This document shows positions 1-12,946 of a stretch of DNA of 64,000 nt, piece by piece; positions within the stretch are counted from its first letter, which is position 1, and the number at the start of each line of letters is the position of its first letter. Under the pieces are notes generated by a model. That model worked only from the letters and a program-made list of their open reading frames with translations. It did no database searches and had not been told where the DNA came from. The translations under genes were made by a program, and so were the position numbers. Source of the stretch: Euptelea pleiosperma (Eukaryota; Streptophyta; Magnoliopsida; Ranunculales; Eupteleaceae); the NCBI GenBank assembly GCA_035048495.1, contig CM068546.1, positions 37,032,674-37,096,673 of the forward strand, read 5' to 3'.

Positions 1-1756
1 GATTACTCAAGTTTTCCTTTCCATAGATTATATACGAGCATTCAAAGGCCTACAGCAAAAAATTAACGTCTGATAAACATGAAGCCAGGTTGTGCAAAAT
101 TACACTCAACCTCAAAATCTCAACAGAAATCCGAGTAGGTTCTAATCACTTTTGTACACCAGTAAAATTTATTAACATTTTGAAACTTTTTCTTCTAAAT
201 CAGAAAAGAATCCTGCACTTTAGAATCCATGACTTAACTCTTAAGCAAGTAGGTTTCTCCAATTATATGTAGAAAACTGTTAACAAATACATTCACTCAT
301 TTTGAACTCGTGGACAAATGAATTTTGTCTTGCTTTGGTTTGCTTCTGTTCCACAATCTTTCCAACTTCGCAAGTTCAATGCAAAATAGGAATCATCAAA
401 TGAGACAATAAATGAGAGTACATGATATGAAATTATTTTATATACCACAGTCAAGAAAGTAGAAAAAACATTAATGGAATTAGGTGGAAGGATGAAAAAA
501 GGGTTATGTTTATATTTGATAGGATAGACACATGTCTACTAAATCAGCAGCACATCTTAAATGGCTCTTTATGAGCTTGACAAAAAAGGAAAGGACAAAA
601 TTCACCATGTTGTAATTTATCCTGAAACCAATTATATTTGAGGCAGCAGGCACAATGCTTTTCTACAATACTATTCATCAACCATATCATCAATGCTTCC
701 TTGTTTATGCATGATCTAATTTGATCTTCATGAAAGTCAACAATATCAAGAAGAATTCCACAAACTGTTAAATCTATCTCGAATTACTTATAAATTCATT
801 TTTCAATTCACCAATATCATTTTAAGAGGTTTATCAGGCAAACAATTGCCTATAAAATTTTCTTCGGAAACAATTTTTCTTATCAGCTATACGTGGAAAT
901 AAACTCATCAGATCAAAAACCATAGTTCAATTGAGCTACAAACTCAACCCCAAACCCCAAAATTTTACTTAATCCAAGACAGCATCCTCACACACTGTGA
1001 TGTTAAAAAAATTCACACAATTGCATACAAAATGTTTAATATTTTTACGCTCACTCTCCGCATAATGTCTCGAGTCCATTGGCGCAATAATGCTCGAAAA
1101 CCCAACACAATTTTAACATACAAATTTCCATTGTGATCTGAATCACATCCAATATATCACAAACTGCTAATCAAAACCTCGAGGTCAAGAGGAACGGAAG
1201 TGCTAAGACCACCATCATGCATTCCTTACCACTGTAGAACATGTTTAAAACCAAGCTACATGTAACAATTTCGAAATAAACAACTTAAAGCATATTCAGC
1301 ACAGTAGAAAGTTACTCTATATTAAATTTTGCTGTCATAACATGTACCTTTTCGTGCCAAAATTCTTTTAAGTGTATCAACCCTAATATCCACAAAAGTA
1401 TTCAACAGGAAAGAACAATATTTGAGAAAATATAAACTAAAGTTACTCAAACCCAGAAAACAATAGGGACAACTGCCTTGTCTCAAGTATCAACGTCGCA
1501 TACGTTTATTCCATATATTGTTAAGGCATATAAAGACCACGCACCGAATTTATTCTAAGAGTCACCACTATTTCTACTCAAATAACGTGGAGACCAATTT
1601 CAGTTCTCGAACGATTTAACGTGCGCACAGCTGCACCATTTATGTGTGTGCACGTATGTAACCATATCCCCGGCTGTGCTCCGGTTAAGGAACTAACATC
1701 CCCGGCGCAAGTTAAACATTAAAAAAAAAAAAAAATGCGCTTGAGAGAAACGTTAC
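1..1756 (-). other. Intron 3 of the KNOX gene (partial)
   Basis: The stretch is AT-rich and no frame on either strand encodes KNOX ELK or homeodomain residues. It begins, on the minus strand, with a good donor (CAG|GTAACG, bases 1757/1756) and runs off the left edge without an acceptor that joins recognisable coding sequence. Long introns are common in class I KNOX genes. No transposon or RNA gene was recognised inside it. Confidence 0.7.
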
Positions 1757-2399
1757 CTGAGTGGTAAATCCCGGAGGTCGCCGTTGTCGACGTCTCTTTA
1801 CAAAGGTTACTTAGCTGCGTCTCGATCCTGCTCAAGAAAGTGGTCGCTTCATCAAACGGCTTAGACAACTCCTCCTTGTATCTAAGCAAAACCTCGCAAT
1901 ACGATTCCTGCGAAAGAAAGAGAAAACAATAAAATAACTCTCAAACTATTACAATTCAGACAAAGCTTTTCCCTCGCGATTACCATGAACTCGTCGAGCT
2001 CTGGATCGGCTCCGATCTCACTACAAACACTGCTCGGATGTCTCTCTCGGCCGATTTCTTCCAGAAGCAACGCCATTTCTGGTGGCGCCCCGACCTGAAA
2101 AGAGAGGTAAATTAAGGAAAATCTCATCGGAAAGGTTTTTAGAAAGTACGACAACGGCGATCGATTACCTTTCGACATTCTATGTAAGCAGATATTAAGC
2201 TTGGATAACGAGGATGACTAGCGATCTGAGCTTTGATCAGATCGGACATCTCAGATCCACGGATATCCGTCTCGTTCGCTTGGAATTGAAGCATATTTTC
2301 AACCTGGCCGTGAAATCCAGTAGGCGTAGTAAAATTTCCGACTCCAGCGATCTCATCCGAACAAGAGATCGCAGGATCCATCCTGTATAAATCTTCCAT
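1757..2399 (-). CDS. Class I KNOTTED1-like homeobox protein, 5' part (exons 1-3)
   Basis: Transcription factor of the TALE homeobox family that maintains meristem identity; acts in the nucleus with BELL partners. Exons on the minus strand: 2399-2169, 2094-1984, 1907-1757, all with GT-AG borders and matching phases, giving about 164 residues so far. KNOX1 lies at about residues 51-95 (IKAQIASHPRYPSL, AYIECRK, VGAPPE) and KNOX2 at about 107-155 (DPELDEFMESYCEVLLRYKE, SKPFDEA). The ELK and homeodomain exons must lie beyond the left edge. The short N-terminus starting MEDLY and the LLEEIGRER stretch resemble the rice OSH6 / KNAT2-KNAT6 type more than STM or KNAT1 as remembered; the subgroup is an inference. 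The start is the first ATG of the frame, and a leader with GA repeats lies upstream. Confidence 0.9.
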
Positions 2400-2965
2400 G
2401 AAAGACGAAGCTAAATCAATCCTCCATTTTTACGAGCTTCAAACAACCAAAGAATCCGAAACTCCAAAAACTAACAGAAGAGAGGATGATCCAAGCTTCA
2501 AATCCGCAAATTCTACAGATATTCTAAGGATCTGAAACCATGTAACCTATCCAAATCAGCTATATTTTTAATGAGTTTTCAAAGGATCTAAAGCTCTCCG
2601 AGTAATCTCAGCTTCAACAAGCAATAAAGCTAACCAGAATCTGTCGTGACTCCACTGAAACTGCCATTACTGCAACTGGAGAGAGAGAGAGAGAACCTAG
2701 ACGAAACCTTTCAGTTTTCCCCTTCGTTTAAGCTGAAAAGACCAGAGAAAAAGAAGCTGCTTTTCTTTCTTCTTTTCTCAGAACTCTAAAAGAGAGTAGA
2801 TAGTTATAGAGAGAGAGAGAGAGAGAGAGGAATGTTGACTCGGGAACTGTTGGTGGTGCAGAGACTGCAGAGACTGCAGAGATAGAGAGAGAGAGGAAAA
2901 GAGAGGGTCGGCTCAGTCAGCTCGCACGTTCTCGCACGCTATGTAACAGTAGTGGTGGTAAGTAG
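2400..2965 (-). promoter_or_regulatory. KNOX 5' leader region with GA/CT tracts
   Basis: Between the start codon and the probable TATA box lie (GA)n tracts at 2679-2694, 2809-2829 and 2885-2895, which read as CT-rich on the gene strand. Such pyrimidine tracts are common in plant leaders, and GAGA repeats are also known binding sites for BPC proteins that help recruit Polycomb to KNOX genes. The regulatory role here is inferred. Confidence 0.5.
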
Positions 2966-2990
2966 AGTGAGAGTAGAACTAATGCCGCCC

Positions 2991-3000
2991 ATATTTATAG
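2991..3000 (-). promoter_or_regulatory. Probable TATA box of the KNOX gene
   Basis: On the minus strand the sequence reads CTATAAATAT, a good plant TATA box. A start of transcription about 30 bases downstream would fall near 2960-2970 and give a leader of roughly 570 bases, which fits the GA-rich leader. Confidence 0.55.
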
Positions 3001-4665
3001 CTTTTCAAGCACCGCCATCCCGTCCTCATTAACTGTGACGTGACATTCCACATCGTGGCGATAACTGATTGGCAAACAAACTATTGCTTGTAGGTCCCTT
3101 GATTGCGCTTCGAAGAGAGAGAGAGAAAAAAGAGTGTGCCACCTTTGTACGGCTATAACCCTCCTCGTTCTTTTCAGTTTTCACCCTTCACGAGATGATG
3201 GGAACTCTCTCTTCTAGTTTGGACTTTGGAGTCCGAGAGGATTTATTTTCTTCCGATGGCACTGTTAGATGCAAAAAAAATTACACCACGTTCACTCTTA
3301 TGGCCCACCCCTTGATAGATCTACACACCGACTATCAGCGCGATTAATATCTCTAGGCATTTGATTCGAACATTTTTCATTGGGTAATTTTTAGCCATTA
3401 GATTAGAGCATTTTTTGGGTTATCAGATCGAATGGCTAGATATCATCAATCAGGCTATTTTGGGTGTGTAAGTTCATCAAGAGGTGATCCAATCAGTAAT
3501 GGGGTAGTAGGACCCAAAGAGTATGCCACTTGGCGCATTCTGTGCGCCGCACAGGAAAGAAAAGAATTTACAGGCTAAAGTTTTTTCCTAGTCGAGTGTG
3601 TATGTATGCGCGTGCGGAAAAAATAACCCGGTTTCTTAGGGTGAAATTCGTCATTGAAGTTTCCCCCCGCGTGGTCTGATAGCATGTACGGTTGCCTGTT
3701 AAGTTTGAAACTTTGTCTTTGGATGCCAGAACTACCCTCGACTGTGGTTTCTTCTTGAACTTAACTTGGTGGGCCATATATTGTCAATCTCGACCGTCTA
3801 ATTTCCTAGTTGAACCTGGAGAAAAGTTGGATGGTTTGCATTAATCAGAAGGGTTAGTTTCGTAAAAGAAGCATCAATGAGGTGAGCTACGAAATCAACG
3901 GTCAAAGGTCAAAACTAACGAGGTCACTATTCATGGACGACGATAGATTAGAGCCTGCTCCATCGCATGTTTCTTTCCGTTTTCTCAATCCCTTTAACGT
4001 TCGACACTTGGTGTGCAGCAATAATGACACGTGGCATGAAGGTTCGCTTAACTCTACCTCTCAAATGTTTAAATCTTAAAAAGTCCGTCTTTCAGTTTAG
4101 ATTTAGAACACTCGAAGAAGCAGTGGAAAATGAGTTGTTCCTTCTCGCAAGTACCAAAAAATTTGTACACAGTAAAAGAGCGCTATCCCTACTTTATAAA
4201 CAGTACTAGTAGGAGTGATAGATACAAAAAAGGAGTGTTTGGTTTTGGAGATAACTCTTGCATTTATGGGGTTATTATTTTACATGCGTAAACCATTTTT
4301 TTTTCGATAGAGTTAGCATTGCATCCAAACACCTGCCTTAATGGAGTGATCCACTCAATTGATCCTAAGCATCCAACCGATCTGACAAACTGTGATCAAT
4401 AGATAGTTTAGTTCCATCAACCAATCAAATAGATGGTTGATGACAAAGCCTGGATCGAGAGATAACCCATTGGTAGTATTAGTATGGAGGCGAAAACTTT
4501 GGCTGTCGCACCGTGATTTCACGGCTGAGGTCGCATTAATCAAGATCACTTGTTAAGGTTGGGTCCACACCATTCTACAAATATCTCGTTTTAATTAAAA
4601 CATGTGGGTCCCACTTCAACATGTGGTCTTGATTCTAGTATGGATGAGCTGTTAATAGTTCTACG
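3001..4665. other. KNOX upstream DNA without a gene
   Basis: No convincing coding region was found. A GA tract lies near 3117-3126. A divergent copy of the foldback family described at 25393 lies at about 3296-3545. The rest is low-complexity AT-rich DNA. Confidence 0.5.
3296..3545. repeat. Divergent copy of the CACGTG foldback element family
   Basis: One arm (CCCACCCCTTGATAGATC...) and the opposite arm (ATCAATCAGGCTATTTTGGG ... GAGTATGCCACTTGGC) match in outline the arms of the better-preserved copies at 22758 and 25393. It is strongly diverged, so its exact ends are uncertain. Confidence 0.4.
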
Positions 4666-4696
4666 CCTCCACCTCCACCTCCACCTCCACCTCCAC
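4666..4696. repeat. (CCTCCA)n microsatellite
   Basis: About five head-to-tail copies of a six-base unit, CCTCCA. It lies in intergenic DNA with no adjoining open frame that would make it a proline or histidine tract. Confidence 0.9.
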
Positions 4697-6955
4697 AGTC
4701 TCACATGGACCATCCCAAGGGATTTCAACTAGTCTCTGTCATCAATTGTCACCTCATCAGATCTTCTTCGAATTAGAGATTTTAAGGATTCTTTTCAATT
4801 TAATGAGAATATGTCTTACTCGGCTAAATTAGAAAGATATTTTCTCAAAAAATCCTTAAAAAGTCAAGGAAGCTAAGAGAGTTACTATTATTGGAAGGCT
4901 TCTCATACAAGGAAAGACATAGAAAGAAGTTTCGATTGATAGAAGGAAACTTCCTATTATTGAGTAATCAGCTTAAAAAACTATTTGCGTAGAACTCCCT
5001 AGACTTTATCTCCTCCCTTCTCGTGTGAACGTCCCACACCTTCTCTTATCTTATTCTCTGTCTCTTCTCTCACATTCTCTTACTCTCTAACCTATTACGG
5101 TATTAGAACACATCTAATTGACTAACATGAACGTGCTCCGTTCTTTTTTATCTCATTTTCTTTCATCTTCTAATGGCAAATCAAATCACTTCTTCTCTTT
5201 CATCTACTCTCAACTTTTTCTTTTAAAGAGCATTTTGGTAAAACACATAATAGTTAAGTAAACTTAATAACCCTAGAGACATTGTCTCCAAGTTTAAAGG
5301 GTTTTCAGATAATTTTGTTTCGAAATAGTATTTTCATAATTAAGGCATTTTTAGACTTTTTATGTTTCTATTTGACTTATATTGACCTTATTTGACAATT
5401 AGATGATTATATGAGACTTTTGAGAAATATTAGAGAATTTATTTTTTTTTCAAAGTTTTTTTGGTGATTTTTGTGTGGGTTGTGTGGGCCCACGATTTTG
5501 GGGATTATTTTGAGACTCATATATGTGCTTTATATTTATGATATTTATGTTGTGGTTGATTAATTAATTAAATACTTATATTTTAGAATGCATACATATG
5601 GTGCATACATTTAAGTAATTGTGCATGTCATACAACCTACACCTAACATTCTAGGTGTAAAATCTCTCCCATACATCATCAAGCTTGGAGTTTTTGGATA
5701 AAAAACTCACATATCCTCTTTTGTCTTGGTTGCCCTCTTTCCTCTTCAAAACCCTAGCTTTTTCCCTCCACATATCTCCATTAAGAAGCTATTATTTCAT
5801 CTTGTGCAACCCCTTTTCCCTTACATAGAAATCAACACCTTCTTCCATCCTTTCAAGCGCAAAGCATGGGATGCTTTGGAGTCCCTTTTTCCCCTCCTAG
5901 ATGCTCCTTGTGTAAGAATAAAATGCTATAAGAAGAAAAAAGAAAGAAAGATCCACCTTTAAAATTAGATTTTAAGCATCAAATGTAGGTTTCTCTTCTC
6001 TTCCCTTGCCCTATGGTTATTTTTCAAAGATTTAGTAGCTAGAGTTATTTTTTTATATGTTATATTTTTTTTTTATTAAAGTATGAAAATCATGTATGAT
6101 AAAGAATGCTTATGTTAGTTTTGACTTGCAAAGCATGCTAATACTATTTAATGATTTTGCATGTTTTAGAAAGATATCTTGTTTTCCATGATTTTTTGAA
6201 TTGTTAGTATATTTGATGAATTTGTTCATGTATTCCTTCATATATTTATTATATTGTGGCTCTCCATTGCCTTGATATTGATGTGGGATGCATGAACTCA
6301 CGATTTTGTGAGGGTTTGGTAGTTTGTGTCATCCAAACTCTTTAAATGTCTTCTTGAATTCTAAGAGCATGCTTAAATAGCAAAGGAGCGTGTAGACTCT
6401 CATGGTGAAAGACAAAAATATCCTTAAATCCTTATGGTAGAATTTTGATAACTTGACCCACTATGTAGAAAGCAAGCCCCATGGTGCCTTGTCATGCAAG
6501 ATTGTACTTGTTTTGGATTTGTTGGGAGCTTTGGATTGTCCAATGAATTGATTAGATTATTATTGTGCTCACTTTTTACATTTATTATTGCATCTTACGT
6601 CTTTTATTTGAGGTTTATCATGGTTAGCCACTCATTCCCATGGGTGCCTGGGTGGTGGAGCGTACCTACCAATCTTAATTTTCGACTCTCCACCATTTAT
6701 TATGTGCAAATTATGTACTCAATGGAGCAAGTATTTTGCTTGATTGGAACCGATAGAGTTTCTCGTTTTACTAAAAGAACATGTATTGTGGTTTATTTCA
6801 ATGATTTAGTTGTAAGAAGACATGGTTGACATACTTATTTCATATTTGGAATAATGATTCATAGTTACGATTCAATTGTAAAAGATGTGGATTTTTATAA
6901 AATACTTGAGGAGGGAGATGTTTTCATTTAAAAATCACTCCCAACAATGTAACCA
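4697..6955. other. Gene-free AT-rich stretch
   Basis: Short open frames exist here, including a 111-codon one at 6494-6829, but none resembles a known protein and codon use looks random. Nothing further was recognised. Confidence 0.5.
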
Positions 6956-6959
6956 AAAT

Positions 6960-7200
6960 CCTTTCATTAGGGGTGCAGATCGTAGGAATAATGGCCAAAA
7001 CAACAACAATTCCAACAATGACTAAAACAACAACAATCCCTCCAATTCTCAAGGACGATTCTCAGGAAACTCAAGGACAAGGGTTATTAGGCACTGCTCA
7101 TTTTACATCATCACTAGGACATTTTTCCTAAAGTAGATATTACCGGATTTGTGGACGATTTGGGCATGCAACTCTAGATTGCTATAATTGCTTCAATTAA
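6960..7200 (+). pseudogene. Decayed Copia-type gag fragment
   Basis: A conceptual reading gives an Asn/Gln-rich linker (QNNNNSNN then NNNNPSNSQG) followed, after stops and at least one frameshift, by RICGRFGHATLDCYNCFN. The second half matches the end of the CX2CX4HX4C zinc knuckle of Ty1/Copia gag, with the first cysteine replaced by tyrosine. Integrase, reverse transcriptase and LTRs were not found around it. It is a dead remnant, known here only from motif resemblance. Confidence 0.55.
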
Positions 7201-7244
7201 ACTTTTCAATCTTCTTAACTAGTTGAAACTCTTGCTTTTATAAC

Positions 7245-7520
7245 ATTAATTCATAGACACATTTGATGTGGAATGAATACAAGGGCATATTGGGTTTTTT
7301 GAAAGAATCTTATAATATTTTTAAAGATGTCATCACTTACCGCATTAAGTGAAGACCATTGATTCATTAAGTGGAAGTGGGATGAAGAAATCATTGAATT
7401 TTCAGTGATTCCAAAAATTAAGAACTTAATTTCTATTGATAATAAACGGTTTGAATTTTTAAAAATCACTGGAAATGAGCATATTCAGTCTTAAGTGTTG
7501 AAATTAAATTTTAACAAATA
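7245..7520. repeat. Partial copy of the 62515-63164 repeat family
   Basis: Phrases such as CACTTACCGCATTAAGTG, GAAATCATTGAATTTT and a closing TTAAGTGTTGAAATTAA recur in the element at 62515-63164. The terminal inverted repeats of that element are not evident here, so this is a fragment or a diverged relative. Confidence 0.45.
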
Positions 7521-10087
7521 CCCCCTTAGTCTATGTCATGTAATGCAAGCACGAATGGAAATTGGATGGAGGCCAAACGTGGTTGAATCTTGGGGATAAA
7601 GTTTCCTTGATCCCTTGCACAAGTGGGAGGCTTCTACTATTTTCAAGAAGTGCTCACGTACCTTCAACAATTATAGTGTCAAGGAAATTCAGCAATTTCC
7701 AATAGAATTGCACCCTATTGAGTATAAATCGTTTTTATACATTTGCAATCAAATGGGTGCATGGAGAATCTTTAAATGTGAATCCAATACGCAAACCCAC
7801 TTCATAGCAAGTATGACAAACAAATCGATATATTTTAGCCTATTTTATTTTAACTCATTTTCTCTACTTGTGTGCTTATCTTCTTTTGTCTCGACAACGA
7901 AAATTTTAATTGAATTTTGTTGAAGGTCCAAATCCTTAAATGTTACATTGAAAACTTTTGCACCTATTTTTCTCTATAAAATAATTTATTTACAAAGTGC
8001 CCTTGTCAATTATGGCAAGTTGTAACCCTAATTATTTAGTATTATTGTGCTTTTTTGCAGTCTAAATACATTCCCCCCCACCCCCCCAAAAAAATAAAAT
8101 AAAAAACTCGGTGTTTGTCTCATATCGCGCTCTCTAAATAAATGATCATGGTGATGGTTGGTAAGAAATGCCCTATGGGGCTTCTAATATATGAACATTG
8201 ACGACGCCCCGATACATGTTGTACACCACTCTGAATGGATACTCTCATGAAAAATTAATATTAGTTAGAAAGAGGTCTAATCATTGTCGCTTCACGGAGT
8301 GATTACTGCTAATAACACTATAAAATATGCTTAGTGGCATCTGTAAAGCCACAAAGTTAATCAAAGAAGATCTTTGACTTAAGAAAATGGATATCCTTTT
8401 CAAAATGACCAGGAGGATTTCGATTTCCTTCACATGATTGAGCTTTGCTATATAAAAGATCAGCAACATCATATGAACTTACCAATATTTTATTGAAGGA
8501 TGATAAAGAATGATTCATGATCCTTGGTCAATGGGTTGAATGAGTGGTTAACCACTGGTTTAAACATTAATTATCTTATTAGATATGTCTCTAGTCTAGT
8601 GTGGTCCTGAACCAAGTGGTGCAATAATGAGGTTAGGGTCTTGAACCAGACTTGACCTTAAGGGTGTCAATGTACCTAGAACCAGAACCTATTATATATG
8701 ATGGTTCCAGTTCCGATACCAAAACAAATGGTTCCATAGTCGAAACCCACAAATATCCTGTCCTCACATCAGTCATCAACCGGTTCGATCTGGATACTCT
8801 AGCCTCAGAACTGGGATAATTCGGACTAGTTCTTATCACCTATCGGTTAATTGGGTACCCATTGACACGGGTACCCATTGACACCCTACAAACTCTTATT
8901 TTTTAAAATTTTGTAAGAAAATGTATCTTTAGGACAAGGATGTGATGGGTAGTATCTTTATTTTTTTCTTTTGTAAGTGCAAAAAGATGAGCTCAAGTTT
9001 TCTTTCTCTTTACACCTTGAAAAAGATAGGTCATAGAGAAAAACTCCTGGCTCCCAAACTTCAATAATTGTCTAACCACACTGTTCAAATTAAGATCGAT
9101 CCATGATCGCGCACACGACCGCGGCCACTACATATATATCTATATATAACAACACCAAAACACCAAACTGGCCTAGTCCCTCTCCACATGCACTAACCAA
9201 TTCGGGCCATTTGAATACGATATCCTTGAAAGATAGACATTTTCCTTTCTTGTACGACTTTACCCAAAAATAAACCAAAAACTTGATCTCCAACATAACC
9301 TGCTCCAACTGTAGACATTTATGCTCTCAAACACCCTATTATTCTTCGCGCTCCACAATCCCCATATAACCGTAATGGTGTCAAAGTCCCCATGTAATCA
9401 AATTGAGCGCAATTTGTGGTGGCAGCTGGCTTGTTTTTTTGGTGTTGAACCATAGACCAGGGTTCAATACCATTCCTCTTCTAAAAACCCATTCCAAATC
9501 ATAAAAACCTTAGAACCGGGTACTTAGCCCTAACGAGTTTAACCGGTATTCTTTTTTAATTATAAATAAACTCATTTACGATATATATCATACGGCGTCA
9601 CAGTGTCAAACCAGGTTTAACCTAGTAGAAATGGCCCTTTGATGTAATCCAGGGAATTTTTCGCTCTTCATTACTCGTGTAATTAGTTGAACGGTCGGAA
9701 TTTCCCGAACAATGGGCTGATGGATACTATTATAAAAATCTTAATTTATATCCTTAAAAAAAAACCGAAGATCTGTTAAGGTTGTGAATGGAGTTGTAGA
9801 ATTAAGAAAGCTAATGTTGTTTATAGGAATTATTAAAAAAATCCAGTTAGCAAAACAACAAGAAACGTGCATTTTGGAGCTTATCCAACACAACAGTATC
9901 TGCTTGAAAACAACTAGACGATATAATGCATGGATTGAGAAAGCTTAACGACTCGTTTGGCTGTTGATTGGAAAAGTCCAAATCTATTTTTTTTTTTTTT
10001 TGTTATATTTGCCGATGCTGCATAAAGTAATTTCCTATTTCATATTCCTTTAGACGACCGATATATGCGGTGATTGATGTACCCACG
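7521..10087. other. Gene-free stretch with repeat debris
   Basis: At about 8640-8890 lies a stretch beginning GGGTGTCAATG and ending with two near-tandem GGGTACCCATTGACAC motifs, which look like opposing ends of a small element whose interior has AACCAGAACC and CCGGTTCGATC words. No gene was recognised. Poly-T runs occur near 9988. Confidence 0.4.
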
Positions 10088-10250
10088 TATGCATTTTCAT
10101 GTTATCACAATGGTTTAAAAAATGGCCGTTATAACAAAAATAACGGTTGTTATAATGGATTCGGACCTCTCCTGTTACGTTATGTATTGTTTTCATGCTC
10201 AGAAAATAACGGCCCTTATTTTCATTATAATGGCCATTATTTTTCATCAC
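10088..10250. mobile_element. Truncated GTTATAACG-family MITE
   Basis: Begins with ATGGTTTAAAAAATGGCCG and contains GTTATAACAAAAATAACGG and ATAACGGCCCTTATTTTC, the hallmark words of the family whose fuller copies are at 21406-21759, 52036-52403 and 52701-53072. The opposite end is missing, so this is one half only. Confidence 0.65.
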
Positions 10251-10314
10251 AGTTAAAAATTAGGACGTCCACACGTACCAGGTGTACTAGGATAAATCCG
10301 ACGGGGTGCCCCCA

Positions 10315-10392
10315 AAGGGGGGATTCCAACCTAGGACTTCCGCTTCCTGAGGCGTCATGCATCGTGTGGTCCTGGCCAACTGCACCTACCCT
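10315..10392 (-). mobile_element. tRNA-like sequence, probable SINE head
   Basis: On the minus strand about 75 bases read like a degraded tRNA: GGGTAGGTGCAGTTGGCC near the A-box position and GGTTGGAATCC at the B-box position (canonical GGTTCGAATCC, one change). No clean cloverleaf could be drawn and no poly-A or poly-T tail with target duplication was identified, so a tRNA-derived SINE is the better guess than a working tRNA gene. Confidence 0.35.
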
Positions 10393-10399
10393 TGGGTTA

Positions 10400-12946
10400 A
10401 TGTTCGAGTACAATTTGGATTTGCCATTTAAAATTTTGTTAAAAAATTCGGCAAAAATAATTTAAAAATAAAATAAAACAAAAAAAGTAAAATATTTTTT
10501 ATTTTATAAAATGATTCTTGGTGTTCAAAACTAAATAATCTGAAAATAATTCGAACAAGTTCGTGAATTATTCGACCATGTTAAAAAATGAGCGGTGGGT
10601 CAAGATCCCCTCACCAGGCATAGCCCGGCTCTGGTATAGCCTGGATGAGGTGCCACGTGGCTCATATTGTAGGCGGTCTCGAGTCTGGACGGTGAGCGAA
10701 GTTTTAATGGAAGAAAGCCTACAAGTGTTCCACCATATACAAACATTTTGTACTTGTGAGTTCCATTGGCTGTTAGGGGCCAAGGCTGAACAACGACTGT
10801 TTAGGTCATTGTACTTGCACAAAAAAGTGTACCAACATCAGCAGTTGATGAAGGGCCCACCCCACGTTTGGTGGATACAGACAAAGTGCTTGCATCCACA
10901 CAACACCGGACAATTCCTCATAGAATATAGACATAGAGATGGGGTTTTCAAGAATCAGAACATACCTCATGGATGTGGATCCATTGGCCATGATTGATCA
11001 GAGACTGTTGACCAGATGTTATGTTGCAACTACTTAACTAAGAAAGTTAAAAGTGTGGGTGTGAGTGGATCAATCACAAGGGTGCATGCATTTTAGTTTG
11101 TGTACTTAAGATAAGATGGAATCACTGGAGTAGGACCCACTAAGTGAATGGATGGATTCTAAACTAGTATCATGGTTTCCATATATAACAAAGAGGTAGT
11201 CAAATTGCAGTGAAGGGGTGTCTCTCATTTGGAAGAAAGGAAATGTTGGATTCCACCACCTGAAACAGCTAGACCATGCACTATGCCACATGCATGGTGC
11301 ATGGTAGGGACAATCCCTTTTCATTTTCATAAAGCAAATATATACACACACACATATTTGATCCCTTGCCACTCAATCATGACCATTCATCTACAAGTTT
11401 ATCTCATATGATCTTCTTGACTTCTGCAAAATAGACGTGTGTATGTTGAATCCACCATTGGTTATGGCCTATTGATTATTTGACATTATTGTGGCCCCCG
11501 CTATATAATATTATCGCTAATTATTGCATGAATCTAACCTTAAAAAGTGCTAAAATCTACTAGCTAGAGATAACCAAATAGATTTCTTTTTGGTGTTAGG
11601 CTAAACATCCATGCAGTCAGTGGTCTCAAAAATTGTGCTATATATACGTGGCATTTGTAACGCCATTTCATTATTGACTCCTTTTTTTTACCTTTTGAGA
11701 TCTTCTCGATCTCCCTGTAAGTATTACCGAATCCAAATTCGAAAAAAAAAAATCTGATATTTGAATTCGATTAAGTGTATATTCAATTGATATTCTAAAT
11801 CATTATAATGCAGGGGCATTTTCACACCAAGCTCAAGTGGAGTAGCCTGCGTAAATGAGGTACACTCAGGGTGGGGTGGCCCGTGTGATATGGGACCCAT
11901 GAATCAGGGTTTGATTGAGAACTTGGATCATGGGATATGAGATAAAGGAATTTAGTCTCACACTACCGACAGTCGCGCCTTTTAGGGAGTATTTGTTAGA
12001 TGTCCTACATCACGTTAGTATTTGAAGATGAATCAATAGCTGATTTTCTGTGATAATGATCTCCTCACCATATAGATCACCCCTACAAAAATCAGCACAT
12101 TCTGAAATTTCCGGCACCCTCAAATATGGTTTTTAAGTTAACGATAAAAATAGACGGTCCATCATTCTTCAAGTTGTAAACCGGTCTAAGAATGTCGGAA
12201 TGATTTGAATTTTTTTGAGGATTATAATAAATTTTAAATAATATATGGGATCGGATATTATTGAATTTGTTATATCAATATCAGAATTTATATTTGGAAA
12301 GTATTTGAATAAAAAAATTATTTGGATCTGAATCCTATATCATAGATTTTTGGATAATATCCGATTGTTCGAATATGGATTTGAATTTTTGACTATCCAT
12401 TGACACCCGTCACACCCCGATAATTCGACACTTTGTCTCCTCACTGCAAGCAAGGTCGATCAAATGGAGCTGTTACCATCGTTCGAACAGACGTTTGTAA
12501 TAGAATAATAATTCCTAAAACCTTGAAATGGACTGATATTATTTCTCTTCGATCTAGCTGGGTTGTTAAACTGTTATGACAACTTACTCTAAACTTTACA
12601 AAAAAAGAACATGGAAATCTGGAAGAAAAATCTTAAATTTCACAAACAAGATTTAGTTGTCCTACTTATTCAATAGAGAACACTTGAATTGATTGATTTT
12701 GATATTACGAATAACCAATCATCCCGCCGTGTTAGACTTTGTATCAGATCGTTGTCTTAACTTCCGACTTATTTGTATTTTTGGTTCCTTCCAAACACCT
12801 TGTCGTAACCAAAGATTTAGTAGGGATAATAGGTTTTAATAGGTGGTGGTTGGGCTTTATCTGGTGCATAGTCCCATCAAACTCAATTTTGGAATCCAAG
12901 GGGGGATTCATATACGACAAGAAGCTCTCGTTTTAAAATTATTTAG
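10400..12946. other. Gene-free stretch
   Basis: Contains a 144-codon open frame at 10563-10997 that resembles no family and overlaps an equally long frame on the other strand, so coding is unlikely. A repeat with TTCGAATATGGATTTGAA and TCCATTGACACCC words lies at 12200-12413. Nothing else was recognised. Confidence 0.45.
12200..12413. repeat. Dispersed ATTCGAAT / CCATTGACACCC repeat
   Basis: The right end (GACTATCCATTGACACCC) and the preceding ATCCGATTGTTCGAAT words are matched closely at 63340-63462, where GACTATCCATTGACACCC recurs. A related stretch with GGATCTGACCCATATTTCCAC-like words lies at 20505-20765. The family is noncoding. Confidence 0.6.

Noticed and set aside
6494..6829. 111-codon plus-strand open frame with hydrophobic stretches
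   Set aside because: Hydrophobicity comes from T-rich DNA; no motif, no splice context and no conserved start region.
10315..10392. Working tRNA gene on the minus strand
   Set aside because: Only box-like words are present; the arms do not pair into a cloverleaf by eye.
10563..10997. 144-codon plus-strand open frame
   Set aside because: No resemblance to any protein family, an 84-codon frame overlaps it on the other strand, and the composition is that of intergenic DNA.
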